Source: Dyadobacter sp. CY261 (GTDB lineage: Bacteria; Bacteroidota; Bacteroidia; Cytophagales; Spirosomataceae). From it: a stretch of 64,000 nucleotides of DNA. The notes beneath the pieces were generated by a model. The model did no database searches and was not told the DNA's origin. It saw only the letters and a program-made list of their open reading frames with translations. The position numbers and the translations under genes were made by a program. The stretch spans positions 1 to 64,000 of the forward strand of contig NZ_JAKCPW010000006.1 in assembly GCF_021440085.1 (NCBI RefSeq). Reading direction: 5' to 3'. Shown here piece after piece: positions 9,025 through 17,324 of the stretch (positions are counted from its first letter, which is position 1; the number at the start of each line of letters is the position of its first letter).

Positions 9025-9816
9025 ATGGAACAGTTTAATTTCAACAATGAATTATCAGGTAAAATTGCACTGGTAACCGGGGGTACAAAAGGCGCCGGAA
9101 GAGCAATTGCAGAAAGGCTTTTGCAAGCTGGTGCAACCGTTATTATTACCGCGAGGAATGCGCCGGAAGAAGAAAACAAGAGGTTGCATTTCATTCCCGC
9201 TGATTTAAGTAAGGCAGAGGGATCGCAAAAGGTGGTCAGCGAGGTGCTATCCGCTTATGGAAGGCTGGATATTCTGGTAAACAATCTTGGATCGTCATCA
9301 ACGCCTGCCGGTGGATTTGCTGTATTGAGTGATGAAGATTGGGAATCAACGTTACAGGCCAATTTGCTCGCCCCGGTTCGGCTGGACAGAGGATTTTTAC
9401 CACAAATGGTCGATCGAAAGAGTGGTGTTATCATTCACATTGCTTCCATACAGGGTAAGCTGCCTTTGTACGATTCAACGTTGCCTTACGCAGCCGCCAA
9501 AGCAGCATTGAGAAACTACAGTAAAAGCTTATCCAACGGAGTTGCCCCTACGGGTGTGCGGGTGCTGACTGTTTCGCCAGGCTGGATCAATACGACAGCA
9601 TCGGAAGCCTGGCTGGGCGAACTTGCAAGAAATGCGAATAGTACGGTAGAAGAAGCGCAACAGGGGGTGATGGATGCATTGGGTGGAATACCATTCGGAA
9701 GACCTGCCCAGCCCGAAGAAGTTGCAGAATTTGTCGGTTTTTTGGTTTCGCCAAGAGCAAGTTACCTCACAGGGACAGAATATATCATTGACGGCGGAAC
9801 TGTTCCCACTGTTTAA
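9025..9816 (+). CDS. Short-chain dehydrogenase/reductase
   Basis: A 263-residue classical SDR: cofactor motif TGGTKGAG near 20, NNLGS near 90 in place of NNAG, catalytic Ser in IHIASIQG near 145, and YAAAK near 160, with C-terminal YLTGTEYIIDGG. The substrate is unknown. It is followed 21 bp later by a SnoaL-like gene (now frameshifted), and an HxlR regulator diverges from it. This layout is typical of HxlR-controlled reductase cassettes. Confidence 0.93.
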   Translation: MEQFNFNNELSGKIALVTGGTKGAGRAIAERLLQAGATVIITARNAPEEENKRLHFIPADLSKAEGSQKVVSEVLSAYGRLDILVNNLGSSSTPAGGFAVLSDEDWESTLQANLLAPVRLDRGFLPQMVDRKSGVIIHIASIQGKLPLYDSTLPYAAAKAALRNYSKSLSNGVAPTGVRVLTVSPGWINTTASEAWLGELARNANSTVEEAQQGVMDALGGIPFGRPAQPEEVAEFVGFLVSPRASYLTGTEYIIDGGTVPTV

Positions 9817-9837
9817 CAACCTCAAAAAAAGACAAAA

Positions 9838-10151
9838 ATGAACTTACCAAAAGTAGTAGCCGATTTAGTAGAAACGCAAAACAGCTTTGATAGCGTCGCA
9901 TACGCAAAATGCTTTTCTGAAACAGCCGTAGTGTTTGGCGAAGGAAAAACGCACGATGGGAGAAAAGAAATAGAACATTGGATTGCCGATTCCAACGAGC
10001 GATACAAGGCTACCATAAAGCCTGCCGGCTTTGAAGAAAAAGAAACGGAAAGCCTTTTGATGGCAGAAATTTCGAAGGAAGCCCTATTGTATTAACCTAT
10101 CATTTAGTAATCATTAATGACTTAATTCAGTCATTGAAATTTACAGGGTAA
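9838..10151 (+). pseudogene. Frameshifted SnoaL-like (NTF2-fold) protein
   Basis: The open frame ends at 10095 after 85 residues (MNLPKVVADLVETQNSFDSV, then AYAKCFSETAVVFGEGKTH). A shift of one base near 10065-10080 restores the expected end of the family, SPIVLTYHLVIINDLIQSLK, stopping at 10149-10151. Family members are about 105-115 residues long, which the repaired length matches. It is either a true pseudogene or a sequencing error in a short A/G-rich stretch. It follows the SDR gene and was probably co-transcribed. Confidence 0.75.
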
Positions 10152-10703
10152 AGAAGGAATGGCTAGCATTAGCCATTCCAATTTCTATTGCTGTCAACAA
10201 AGCGCTCCCAGCATAGCTTTCGGCGGAAATCCACTCACATACATACGCGCTAGTCACTCACCAATACTTGCAGCAGGTGAATCACAGGAATATGGAACAA
10301 TGGGAAGAGAAAAGCCAACTTTGTGAAGTTTATGATGTGGGCGAGCTTTGCTATACCTATTTTCCCTATGAAATGGCAGCAGCGAGCTGAGTCATCTGAA
10401 ACAATGGTTTGGCAAATGCGAATTATCATCAGTTAGATGTATCTCAAAAGGCTCTGCTTTTTAGGCGAAGATAGTGCATTTGAAATTTGTCTAATAAACA
10501 CGACCGTTTGCATGTGGACGCTTGAAGTTGAATCTCGGCTGTCTACAAGAATTAGTACATTTGCTTATAAATGCCTTTTTGTCGTACTCAAAACTACACG
10601 TACAGCAGAGTGGAGCTTAAATACTCAATTCAGTTGTAAAATCTCCACTGGACACTTACTAATTACAACTATCAATTATTATCTGTTACCCGTTAATAAA
10701 CAA
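10152..10703. other. Gene-poor 550-bp stretch
   Basis: No convincing gene is seen. A 32-codon open frame starting near 10292 (MEQWEEKSQLCEVYDVGELC) looks like a gene scrap. The frame open from 10437 merely extends the lipoprotein gene upstream and has no protein-like composition. This is consistent with the decayed state of the island. Confidence 0.5.
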
Positions 10704-11147
10704 ATGAGAAATTATTCTTTTGCAGTGTATTTTGTACTTCTGGGAATGCTTGCATGTGCGCCAGTGCCGAGTAGAACAAAAGAGAATATTTTTAGATATA
10801 TTGATATTGGGAATGATTACCGCCTTTTACTGGGAGATAAAATCGAAAAACATTTGGCCATCTTAAAACCGGTAGGACTTGGATACAAACTGACGGGTGA
10901 AGGCTATGGTGACGCAAGCAGCATATTTATTCAAGTCTCAGAAGAAGGTAAAATTGAGAGATTTCAATTTTTGTACGACTCCGAAATTAGTAAACAATCA
11001 AAAATTGATAACTATAAATCTATGTTTGGCGCTCCAATGGCAAACAATACCATGTCGATTTGGAGAGACAGGATTACCGAGTTACAGGTAACTAACCTTC
11101 CAGACGGATCCTTGGTCATTTACTTAGTTGACATATCCAAAAAATAA
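10704..11147 (+). CDS. Small lipoprotein, unknown function
   Basis: From the ATG at 10704 the product is 147 residues with a type II signal peptide (MRNYSFAVYFVLLGMLACAP, lipobox Cys near 18). The mature part is soluble with two alternating beta-rich repeats (YRLLLGDKIEKHLAIL, ITELQVTNLPDGSLVIYLVD). A frame open further upstream would place 89 odd residues before the signal peptide and is rejected. I do not recognise the family. Confidence 0.7.
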   Translation: MRNYSFAVYFVLLGMLACAPVPSRTKENIFRYIDIGNDYRLLLGDKIEKHLAILKPVGLGYKLTGEGYGDASSIFIQVSEEGKIERFQFLYDSEISKQSKIDNYKSMFGAPMANNTMSIWRDRITELQVTNLPDGSLVIYLVDISKK

Positions 11148-11232
11148 GCTTTTTTTTAATTTACAAACCTATCGCGCTGTACTGCCTGGCTTTCGAAATA
11201 TTTAAAAAACCATCATGGCTTTTACGTGCGCA

Positions 11233-12636
11233 TCAGTCTTTAATTTTACGTTTCTGCGCAAAAAGCCAATCCCAGATGCCGGGTGTTTCAGCAACCCGTT
11301 TACCGATGTAGTGGTCAGCTCCGGGAAACTCTGTGTAACGCGGCTTGCTGCCTACTTTACGGAGCCCATTCACCATCTTTCGCGAATAACTTACAGGAAC
11401 AAGCAGGTCCTCAGTTCCATGAAAAGCCCAGATACTTACATCGGCCATGTTTTTTACCAACTCTTCCTCGCCTCCACCGCAAACCGGAATAGCCGCCGCA
11501 AACATACCCGGATGGTTACCAATGAAATGCCATGATCCATAGCCGCCACCAGACTCACCGATAATATATCGTCGTAGGGTATCAATACTATAATGTTTTT
11601 CGAGAGAAGCTATTAATTCCATGATCGCAGAATCCACGTCCGGGTCCATCCAACTTGATCCTACTTCGCATTGAGGTACCACAAGGAAAGCGGGATGATT
11701 TCTGCGATTGTCGTAATTCGCCAGCACCGGCGCATAGGAGCCTTGGACCTGTGCTGCATTGTCACGCCCGTGCGCTCCGCCATGGTGCAGACAAAGGACG
11801 ACGGGGTATTTCTGGGTTGAATCGTAGTTAAGCGGTTTCATCAGACGGTAAGGTAATTTTTCAACGTCACGACTTACAAAAAAATGCGATTCCAAACGGT
11901 CTGCAAGAGCTCGTTCCGTGGCCGAAACATTTCGCACAGGCAGTGGAGCCCTGCTTTCTTCGTAAAAGTCGGCGCCGAAGGAGATGAAAAAATAGCTAAC
12001 GATAACGGACAAGAATATAAAACCAACCAACGACACCCTGGGTATGCTATTTAAACTTTTAATGGCTTTTACCTCACTACCAAAATGTATGATCCATAAT
12101 CCTGTTATTGCGACCATGAGCCAGCTAAACACAAAATTAGCTTGCGAAAGCATTGCCTTCATTTGGAAATCAGCGAAGACATTGTACCAAATCAATAGTG
12201 CTATCTGAGCTGTATCGACGCAAATCGATGCGATGCCAATCCATTTCAGCCAAAAATGCTCACGACTTTTGGAAACAACCAAACTTACCCCTAATAGCAA
12301 ATTTGCAGCGGATACGGCGCAGTAAGAATAGTAATACCAGCTTTCGAGGTTTTGATTAACAAGAATCTCATACACAACGGCTGTGTGTACTGATAGTGAG
12401 ATTACACAAATCCAGCCCATCCGGAAAGGCCAGATGTATTGGCGACTGTAACAATAAAGCAATGCGATTACGCTGCAACATGCCTGTGTTGTCGATACCA
12501 ATATAAAATAGGGCATGAATGAACCTAAGGCATAAACTCCTCGTCCGACACTCGTTAGCATCGTTGTTATTAAGATTTCCTGCAAAATCAGAATTACAAA
12601 AAGGAAGATTGCGAAATAGTAAAACTGTTTGGTCAT
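11233..12636 (-). CDS. Membrane-anchored alpha/beta hydrolase (esterase / prolyl-oligopeptidase-like)
   Basis: 467 residues. The first 240 contain about seven hydrophobic segments. The C-terminal 220 residues are an alpha/beta hydrolase: oxyanion region LCLHHGGAHGRDN, nucleophile elbow GESGGGYGSW, acid in FHGTEDLLVPVS and catalytic His in PGADHYIG. The nearest families are polyhydroxybutyrate-depolymerase-like and dienelactone-hydrolase-like esterases. The substrate is unknown. The catalytic domain follows the last membrane segment and probably faces the periplasm. Confidence 0.85.
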   Translation of the reverse strand: MTKQFYYFAIFLFVILILQEILITTMLTSVGRGVYALGSFMPYFILVSTTQACCSVIALLYCYSRQYIWPFRMGWICVISLSVHTAVVYEILVNQNLESWYYYSYCAVSAANLLLGVSLVVSKSREHFWLKWIGIASICVDTAQIALLIWYNVFADFQMKAMLSQANFVFSWLMVAITGLWIIHFGSEVKAIKSLNSIPRVSLVGFIFLSVIVSYFFISFGADFYEESRAPLPVRNVSATERALADRLESHFFVSRDVEKLPYRLMKPLNYDSTQKYPVVLCLHHGGAHGRDNAAQVQGSYAPVLANYDNRRNHPAFLVVPQCEVGSSWMDPDVDSAIMELIASLEKHYSIDTLRRYIIGESGGGYGSWHFIGNHPGMFAAAIPVCGGGEEELVKNMADVSIWAFHGTEDLLVPVSYSRKMVNGLRKVGSKPRYTEFPGADHYIGKRVAETPGIWDWLFAQKRKIKD

Positions 12637-12818
12637 GTGCTGTAAGAAGGGGTTTTACCAAACTTATGGAAAACTTCTCGGTGGGCTACTTGCAGAACTG
12701 TTAAAGTAATTTAAAATGCCCATTCCGAACAACTCGAGCATTTTCAAAAATTCTCGAACAAACACAAACATTTTCGACCATTCGCAACTTCCGCCATTCG
12801 CAGCGGAAGTTATCTCAT

Positions 12819-13577
12819 TCAAAACCCAAACATACCACCCGAAACAGAAATCTGCTCTCCCGTAATCCACGCTGCATCATCGGAAGCAAGAAATACGGCA
12901 GCTCTGGCAATATCTTCGGGCTGGCCTCTGCGGCCAAGCGGTGTATTGGCAACAAACATTTTTTCATACTCACTGCCAGGGGTGACGCCCGCACTGGTTG
13001 CGCCTTCTGTTTCCGTAGCGCCCGGCAAAATAGAATTAACACGGACGTTTTTTGCACCCAGTTCCTTCGACAAAGAAATCGTGATGGCATCTAATGCAGC
13101 CTTCGTTGCAGAGTACAAGGAGACTCCCGCCATCGGCGATTTGCTTGCACCCGAACTGATGTTGATGACATTACCACCCTTATCGCCAAATAGTTTTAAC
13201 GCTGCCTGGATCGTAAGTACCGGGCCCAAAACATTGACGTTGAAATGCTGATGAAAAGCTTCTGCCGATGCCTGTTCAACAGGTAAGAATTGCTGAAAGA
13301 CCGCGTTGTTTACCAAGATATCCAATGCACCGAAAGCATTCTTTGTTTCATAAAACAGCCTGGTTACATCGGCTTCTTTCGAAACATCAGCCTGTACCGC
13401 AATGGCTGTGCCTCCATTGTCTGTAATTTCCTTTACCACACGGTCTGCGCCTTCTTTGCTTGAGGCATAATTCACAACCACCTTGGCACCTTCGGCGGCA
13501 AAATGTTTTGCGATGGACGCACCTATTCCTTTGGAAGCTCCGGTAATGACCGCTACTTTGTTTTTTAATCTATTCAT
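12819..13577 (-). CDS. Short-chain dehydrogenase/reductase
   Basis: 252 residues with TGASKGIG near 14, NNAVF near 90, ISSGAS near 140, YSATKAA near 155 and the SDR C-terminus WITGEQISVSGGMFGF. It resembles 3-oxoacyl-ACP-reductase-like members used on small aldehydes or ketones. It is the last of three oxidoreductase genes on this strand (14374-15150, 13697-14320, 12819-13577), probably one operon divergent from the HxlR gene at 15247. Confidence 0.93.
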   Translation of the reverse strand: MNRLKNKVAVITGASKGIGASIAKHFAAEGAKVVVNYASSKEGADRVVKEITDNGGTAIAVQADVSKEADVTRLFYETKNAFGALDILVNNAVFQQFLPVEQASAEAFHQHFNVNVLGPVLTIQAALKLFGDKGGNVINISSGASKSPMAGVSLYSATKAALDAITISLSKELGAKNVRVNSILPGATETEGATSAGVTPGSEYEKMFVANTPLGRRGQPEDIARAAVFLASDDAAWITGEQISVSGGMFGF

Positions 13578-13696
13578 GATGCTATTAATTATTATTAGAA
13601 AGCATCCTCAGTTTAGTTGAGTGCTTTGTAACTATTTTATATCAAAACTGTGGCTCCATTGTCCAGGAACGCATGGATGCTTTTCGATAACGATTT

Positions 13697-14320
13697 TCAG
13701 TTGAACTTGACGAGGTCCTTAAAGATCAGTTGACCCCAGCTATTTCCGCGTGCCTGCACAAGCAATCCGCCTTCCGAAAGCCCGCCAAGCTGGATGGGTG
13801 AAAAACCGAGATTTTCCGCGAGTACACCAATCTCCGCTGCTGCGCCCTCATCGTCGCTTGCCAGGAACACGACTCTCCTGCCACCATGCACAGCCGGATC
13901 CTGACCAAGAATGGCAGCGCCCAAATGATTGAAGCCCTTCACCAGTTTTCCGCCCGTGAAGGCCTGTGCCACGAACCTGGCAGAAGGCAGTCCTCCCAGC
14001 TTTTCAGGAGATACGCCGTAGGCATTGGTCACATCGACGATGATTTTTCCCTCCCAGCTGGGCAGAGCCTTTGCAACGTCCGGGTGCGATTCAAAACGCA
14101 CCGCCAAAAATATTACATCCGCCTTTACGGTTTCCGACAGGGTTGCGGGAATGATCGTGGGTCCGATTGCGGCCGCATCGGATGCAAAGTCCTCCGGGTC
14201 GCGCGTGGTTGCAACGGATACTTCGATGCCTTTGCGGGCAAATGCCTTGGCCAGGGCCTGGCCGATCTTTCCGAAGCCGACAATTGCGTAGCTCGCTTCT
14301 TTATTTTCTGGTTGATTCAT
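13697..14320 (-). CDS. NADP-binding oxidoreductase (F420-reductase-like / dinucleotide-binding)
   Basis: About 207 residues from the ATG at 14320 (MNQPENKEASYAIVGFGKIG). A Rossmann motif GFGKIGQALAKAFARKG is followed by VSVATTRDP for cofactor phosphate recognition. The overall pattern matches the NADP oxidoreductase coenzyme F420-dependent fold seen widely as stand-alone NADPH-binding proteins. It lies between two SDR genes in the same orientation. A GTG seven codons upstream is the alternative start. Confidence 0.88.
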   Translation of the reverse strand: MNQPENKEASYAIVGFGKIGQALAKAFARKGIEVSVATTRDPEDFASDAAAIGPTIIPATLSETVKADVIFLAVRFESHPDVAKALPSWEGKIIVDVTNAYGVSPEKLGGLPSARFVAQAFTGGKLVKGFNHLGAAILGQDPAVHGGRRVVFLASDDEGAAAEIGVLAENLGFSPIQLGGLSEGGLLVQARGNSWGQLIFKDLVKFN

Positions 14321-14373
14321 TTTGAAATTATTTTTTGACACAGGCTAATAGGCCTGCGTCGGTGTGGAGTGAA

Positions 14374-15150
14374 TTATTTAGACAAATAGCTTAGTCCGCC
14401 ATCAACAAGGAGTTCAGCGCCAAGCATGAACGATGAATCATCGGAAGCCAGGAAAACCGCTGTTTTACCAATGTCAGATGGTTGCCCGATCCTGCCTATC
14501 GGCATGACATCTGCCCAGTATTTTTTCACAGCTTCAAGTTGTTCTGCGGGGACGAACCTGTCAAATACGGGTGTATCTGTTGTACCGGGTGATATTACAT
14601 TTGCTCTGATTTTTCTATGCAAAAGGTCGTTTGAAAAGCCTTTTGCGAAATGAATGACAGCCGCTTTGGCAGCGCCATAAAGTGAAAATGAGGCATATGC
14701 CCGGTGCGCGGCATTTGAACCGATCAGAATAATAGAACCACCATCATTCATATACGGCAATGCTTTATGGACAGTGAAATACACACTTTTCAGGTTCAGA
14801 TCCATTGTCCTGTCATAGTCTGCTTCACTGGTATCAGCCACAGAACCAAATACTGCTCCCGTGACGGCACCACCTGCATTGGCTACAATCACGTCTATTT
14901 TACCAAACCTTTCGGATGTCTCTTTAAAGACCCTTTCTAGGTCGGCAAGGTTAGTCACATCGGCATTGATGCCAATGAAATTACCTCCCAGTTGCGCTAC
15001 GGAATTATCCAGAGTTTCCTGAGATCTGCCGACAATAGCTCCCACAGCACCTTCCCTTACGAATTCCTGAGCAATACCAAACCCAATGCCACTATTCCCG
15101 CCTGTAATAACTGCTACTTTATTTTCTAATTTGTTCATTATCAGTTTCAT
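14374..15150 (-). CDS. Short-chain dehydrogenase/reductase
   Basis: 258 residues from the ATG at 15150; a second ATG at 15138 (MNKLENKVAVITGG) fits family starts better. It shows TGGNSGIG, ANAGGAV, ILIGSNAAH with the catalytic Ser, and YGAAKAA; its C-terminus ends LGAELLVDGGLSYLSK. It is the first gene of the three-gene oxidoreductase group and lies 96 bp from the divergent HxlR gene, which probably regulates it. Confidence 0.93.
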   Translation of the reverse strand: MKLIMNKLENKVAVITGGNSGIGFGIAQEFVREGAVGAIVGRSQETLDNSVAQLGGNFIGINADVTNLADLERVFKETSERFGKIDVIVANAGGAVTGAVFGSVADTSEADYDRTMDLNLKSVYFTVHKALPYMNDGGSIILIGSNAAHRAYASFSLYGAAKAAVIHFAKGFSNDLLHRKIRANVISPGTTDTPVFDRFVPAEQLEAVKKYWADVMPIGRIGQPSDIGKTAVFLASDDSSFMLGAELLVDGGLSYLSK

Positions 15151-15246
15151 TAAAATTTATATTGCAAAGGAACCACCAATAGTTTATTTTTGAAACTATA
15201 ATAGTCTATTCTGGTTACCAATGGGTAACTACAAATTTTTCCGTAT

Positions 15247-15606
15247 ATGAGAGACGACAGATTCTGCAATTCAAATTGCCCCTTTACGAGAGCGATAGGC
15301 ACGATTGGTAATAAATGGAAGCCTATCATTATCAATGTAATGGGCACCCGTACCATGCGTTTTGGTCAGCTAGATGCCATAGTGCCGCACATTTCAAGGA
15401 AAGTACTGACCGAACAGTTGAAAGAGCTGGAAGAAGACGGCTTATTGGAAAGATTGGCTTATAAGGAATTACCGCCAAGGGTGGAATATCGGTTGTCCGA
15501 AAAGGGCTTAGCTTTCTTGCCGATTTTAGAACACATTAAAGAGTGGAATTTGAAGTATGAAGTAGCTACAATGCCTAGGGAGAGTGATTACAAATATGCC
15601 GGATAG
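15247..15606 (+). CDS. HxlR-family winged-helix regulator
   Basis: 119 residues: RFCNSNCPFTRAIGTIGNKW, then KPIIINVM, MRFGQLDAIVPHISRKVLTE, then RVEYRLSEKGLAFLPIL. Two cysteines (FCNSNC) near the N-terminus could form a thiol switch, as in redox-sensing relatives. It is divergent from the three oxidoreductase genes. This is the second HxlR/SDR pairing within 7 kb. Confidence 0.92.
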   Translation: MRDDRFCNSNCPFTRAIGTIGNKWKPIIINVMGTRTMRFGQLDAIVPHISRKVLTEQLKELEEDGLLERLAYKELPPRVEYRLSEKGLAFLPILEHIKEWNLKYEVATMPRESDYKYAG

Positions 15607-15759
15607 GATGTACTTTCATGGAAAAGTGGAATACAGACAAAAGAGTACGCCACATTGGAAGCCAAACGCGGCCGCACCACTTGCCGGAAATTGAGCGAAT
15701 TTTTAAGGCTCTTAATTTTCAGCCGACCGGTAACTGAGATCGAAAGGAACGGTTCGCAA

Positions 15760-16015
15760 GATCAGATGATTGGTGAATTGTCAGACCAACCACATGTGCA
15801 TATTGTGACGACCAACGTCAAAGCAGATGGAAGCCGGATCTCATTGCACAACCTAGGCAAAAATCAGTCGGAGAAAACCAGGAAGGAGATTGAGATAGAT
15901 TTTGGTTTGGTGAAGGCACAAGACCGAAAAGCGCAGGAGTTTAATTTGAAGCCCGTCAGTATTACAGCGGCGTATGGAAAGTTAGGAACTAAGAAGGCCA
16001 TTGCCAATGTGCTCG
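15760..16015 (+). pseudogene. Relaxase (MobA/VirD2-like) fragment
   Basis: In frame +1 from 15655 the stretch QPHVHIVTTNVKADGSRISL, then HNLGKNQSEKTRKEIEIDFG, then AYGKLGTKKAIANVLDK matches the histidine-rich core and following region of Bacteroidota mobilisation relaxases. There is no start and no N-terminal tyrosine region; about 85 residues survive. It is joined at about 16020 to a fragment of a monooxygenase gene. It marks a former mobile element. Confidence 0.75.
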
Positions 16016-16017
16016 AC

Positions 16018-16219
16018 AAAGATGGCAGTGGCAACACTTTGCGGGGTATATCCTACCAGCCTGGTTCTGAATTATGTGCTTGGACCGTTCCTTCAGGGGC
16101 TTCATCCTGCATTACGGACTTTGATTGTGGCCGGATGTATGGTGGGGCTACTTACCTGGGTCGTGATGCCGCAGGTTAAAGGTTTTGAAACCGTGGCTTT
16201 CCGGAAGCTCGAAAAGTAG
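16018..16219 (+). pseudogene. Tail fragment of monooxygenase-like membrane protein
   Basis: Translates in one frame as KMAVATLCGVYPTSLVLNYV, then LHPALRTLIVAGCMVGLLTW. This is nearly the same as the C-terminal two-helix membrane part of the gene at 49889-50422. The DNA of the two regions aligns over about 180 bp. The N-terminal enzyme domain is absent here, replaced by the relaxase scrap. Confidence 0.85.
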
Positions 16220-16352
16220 CAATTAAAAATTATAGCCCCATTTGCAATTCAGCGCAACCAAAGGTACAAAGCAAAAAGTGACGACTGCAAACCCGTCGGT
16301 TAACCTTGCACTTAATCCAAAATTGACTATTTCTTTTTCAAGCACTCACCAT

Positions 16353-17252
16353 ATGTCTATAAGAATCCTGACCCTTCTTGCTCTATTGGCATGCACACTC
16401 TCTGCCTTCTCCCAGGAAAAAATGGTGAATTTAAATGGCGTCAACTACCACGTCCTCACAAAAAGTTTGGACAAGAGAAAGCCCGGGCAGTTAGTGTTGG
16501 TTTTTGAAAATGGCATGGGTATGGGGCTTGGAAATTGGAATACCATAACGGATTCGCTTGCTAAAAATGCTCCTGTTTTTCTTTATGACAGACAGGGCGT
16601 TGAGAAATCAGAGGAGGTTTTCCAGCTACCCACTCCTCAGAAGATAGCAGTGAACCTCAAAATACTTTTGACTGAACTGAAAATAGAACCGCCGTATATA
16701 TTGGTCGGTCATTCGATGGGTGGTGTATACGTGCGGGCTTTCGCAGGATATTATCCCAATGATGTTGCAGGACTAGTATTTGTCGATCCGGCAGATTTTA
16801 CAGAAACAAAAGCCGATTGGAATCAAATATTCAGAACGATCGGCGTTTCTGAAAAGCAAATTGACGAAATGCTTATAAAGCGATTATACACTCCTTCGAA
16901 AGTAGATTCGTCGCGCTACGCCGCATGGAGTGAGGGACAGGTTTTAACGGATCTCCGAAAAAACGACTTCGCTGCGCTTAGTAGCTTACCCATTCCTCAG
17001 GTGCCAATCCTATTTTTTGTCGGCGGAAAGCTTGAAGTTCCAATGGAACGCCGGAGTAAGGAATATGATCATGAGCGGTTCTTTGAAGTAAAAAATAGTT
17101 CAAATATGCTAAGATGGCGGCGCTTTATTCACTCTTCCAATAAGGGTGGCGCACTGATCTATTTAAGCAACAGCGGACATTTTGTGCATCGGGACGACGC
17201 AGCGATGGTGATTGGAAATATCAGAATGATGTTAAAAGCATTTGAAAAATAA
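16353..17252 (+). CDS. Exported alpha/beta hydrolase
   Basis: 299 residues from the ATG at 16353 with a signal peptide (MSIRILTLLALLACTLSAFS). The alpha/beta hydrolase fold shows the oxyanion region VFENGMGMG, nucleophile elbow ILVGHSMGGVYVRAF, an acid after LKPEV-like strand VPILFFVG and a final His in SNSGHFVHRDD. Likely a periplasmic esterase or lipase of unknown substrate. The frame is open further upstream but without a signal peptide there. Confidence 0.88.
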   Translation: MSIRILTLLALLACTLSAFSQEKMVNLNGVNYHVLTKSLDKRKPGQLVLVFENGMGMGLGNWNTITDSLAKNAPVFLYDRQGVEKSEEVFQLPTPQKIAVNLKILLTELKIEPPYILVGHSMGGVYVRAFAGYYPNDVAGLVFVDPADFTETKADWNQIFRTIGVSEKQIDEMLIKRLYTPSKVDSSRYAAWSEGQVLTDLRKNDFAALSSLPIPQVPILFFVGGKLEVPMERRSKEYDHERFFEVKNSSNMLRWRRFIHSSNKGGALIYLSNSGHFVHRDDAAMVIGNIRMMLKAFEK

Positions 17253-17324
17253 AGCTTAAAAAAGTAGATAATAGATTACCTTGATTTTCTTGCTAAATAG
17301 TAGTTCGGAACCTGACTTGAAAAC

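Noticed and set aside
10437-10703. Upstream extension of the small lipoprotein gene
   Set aside because: The added residues have no protein-like pattern and would hide the signal peptide that starts at 10704.
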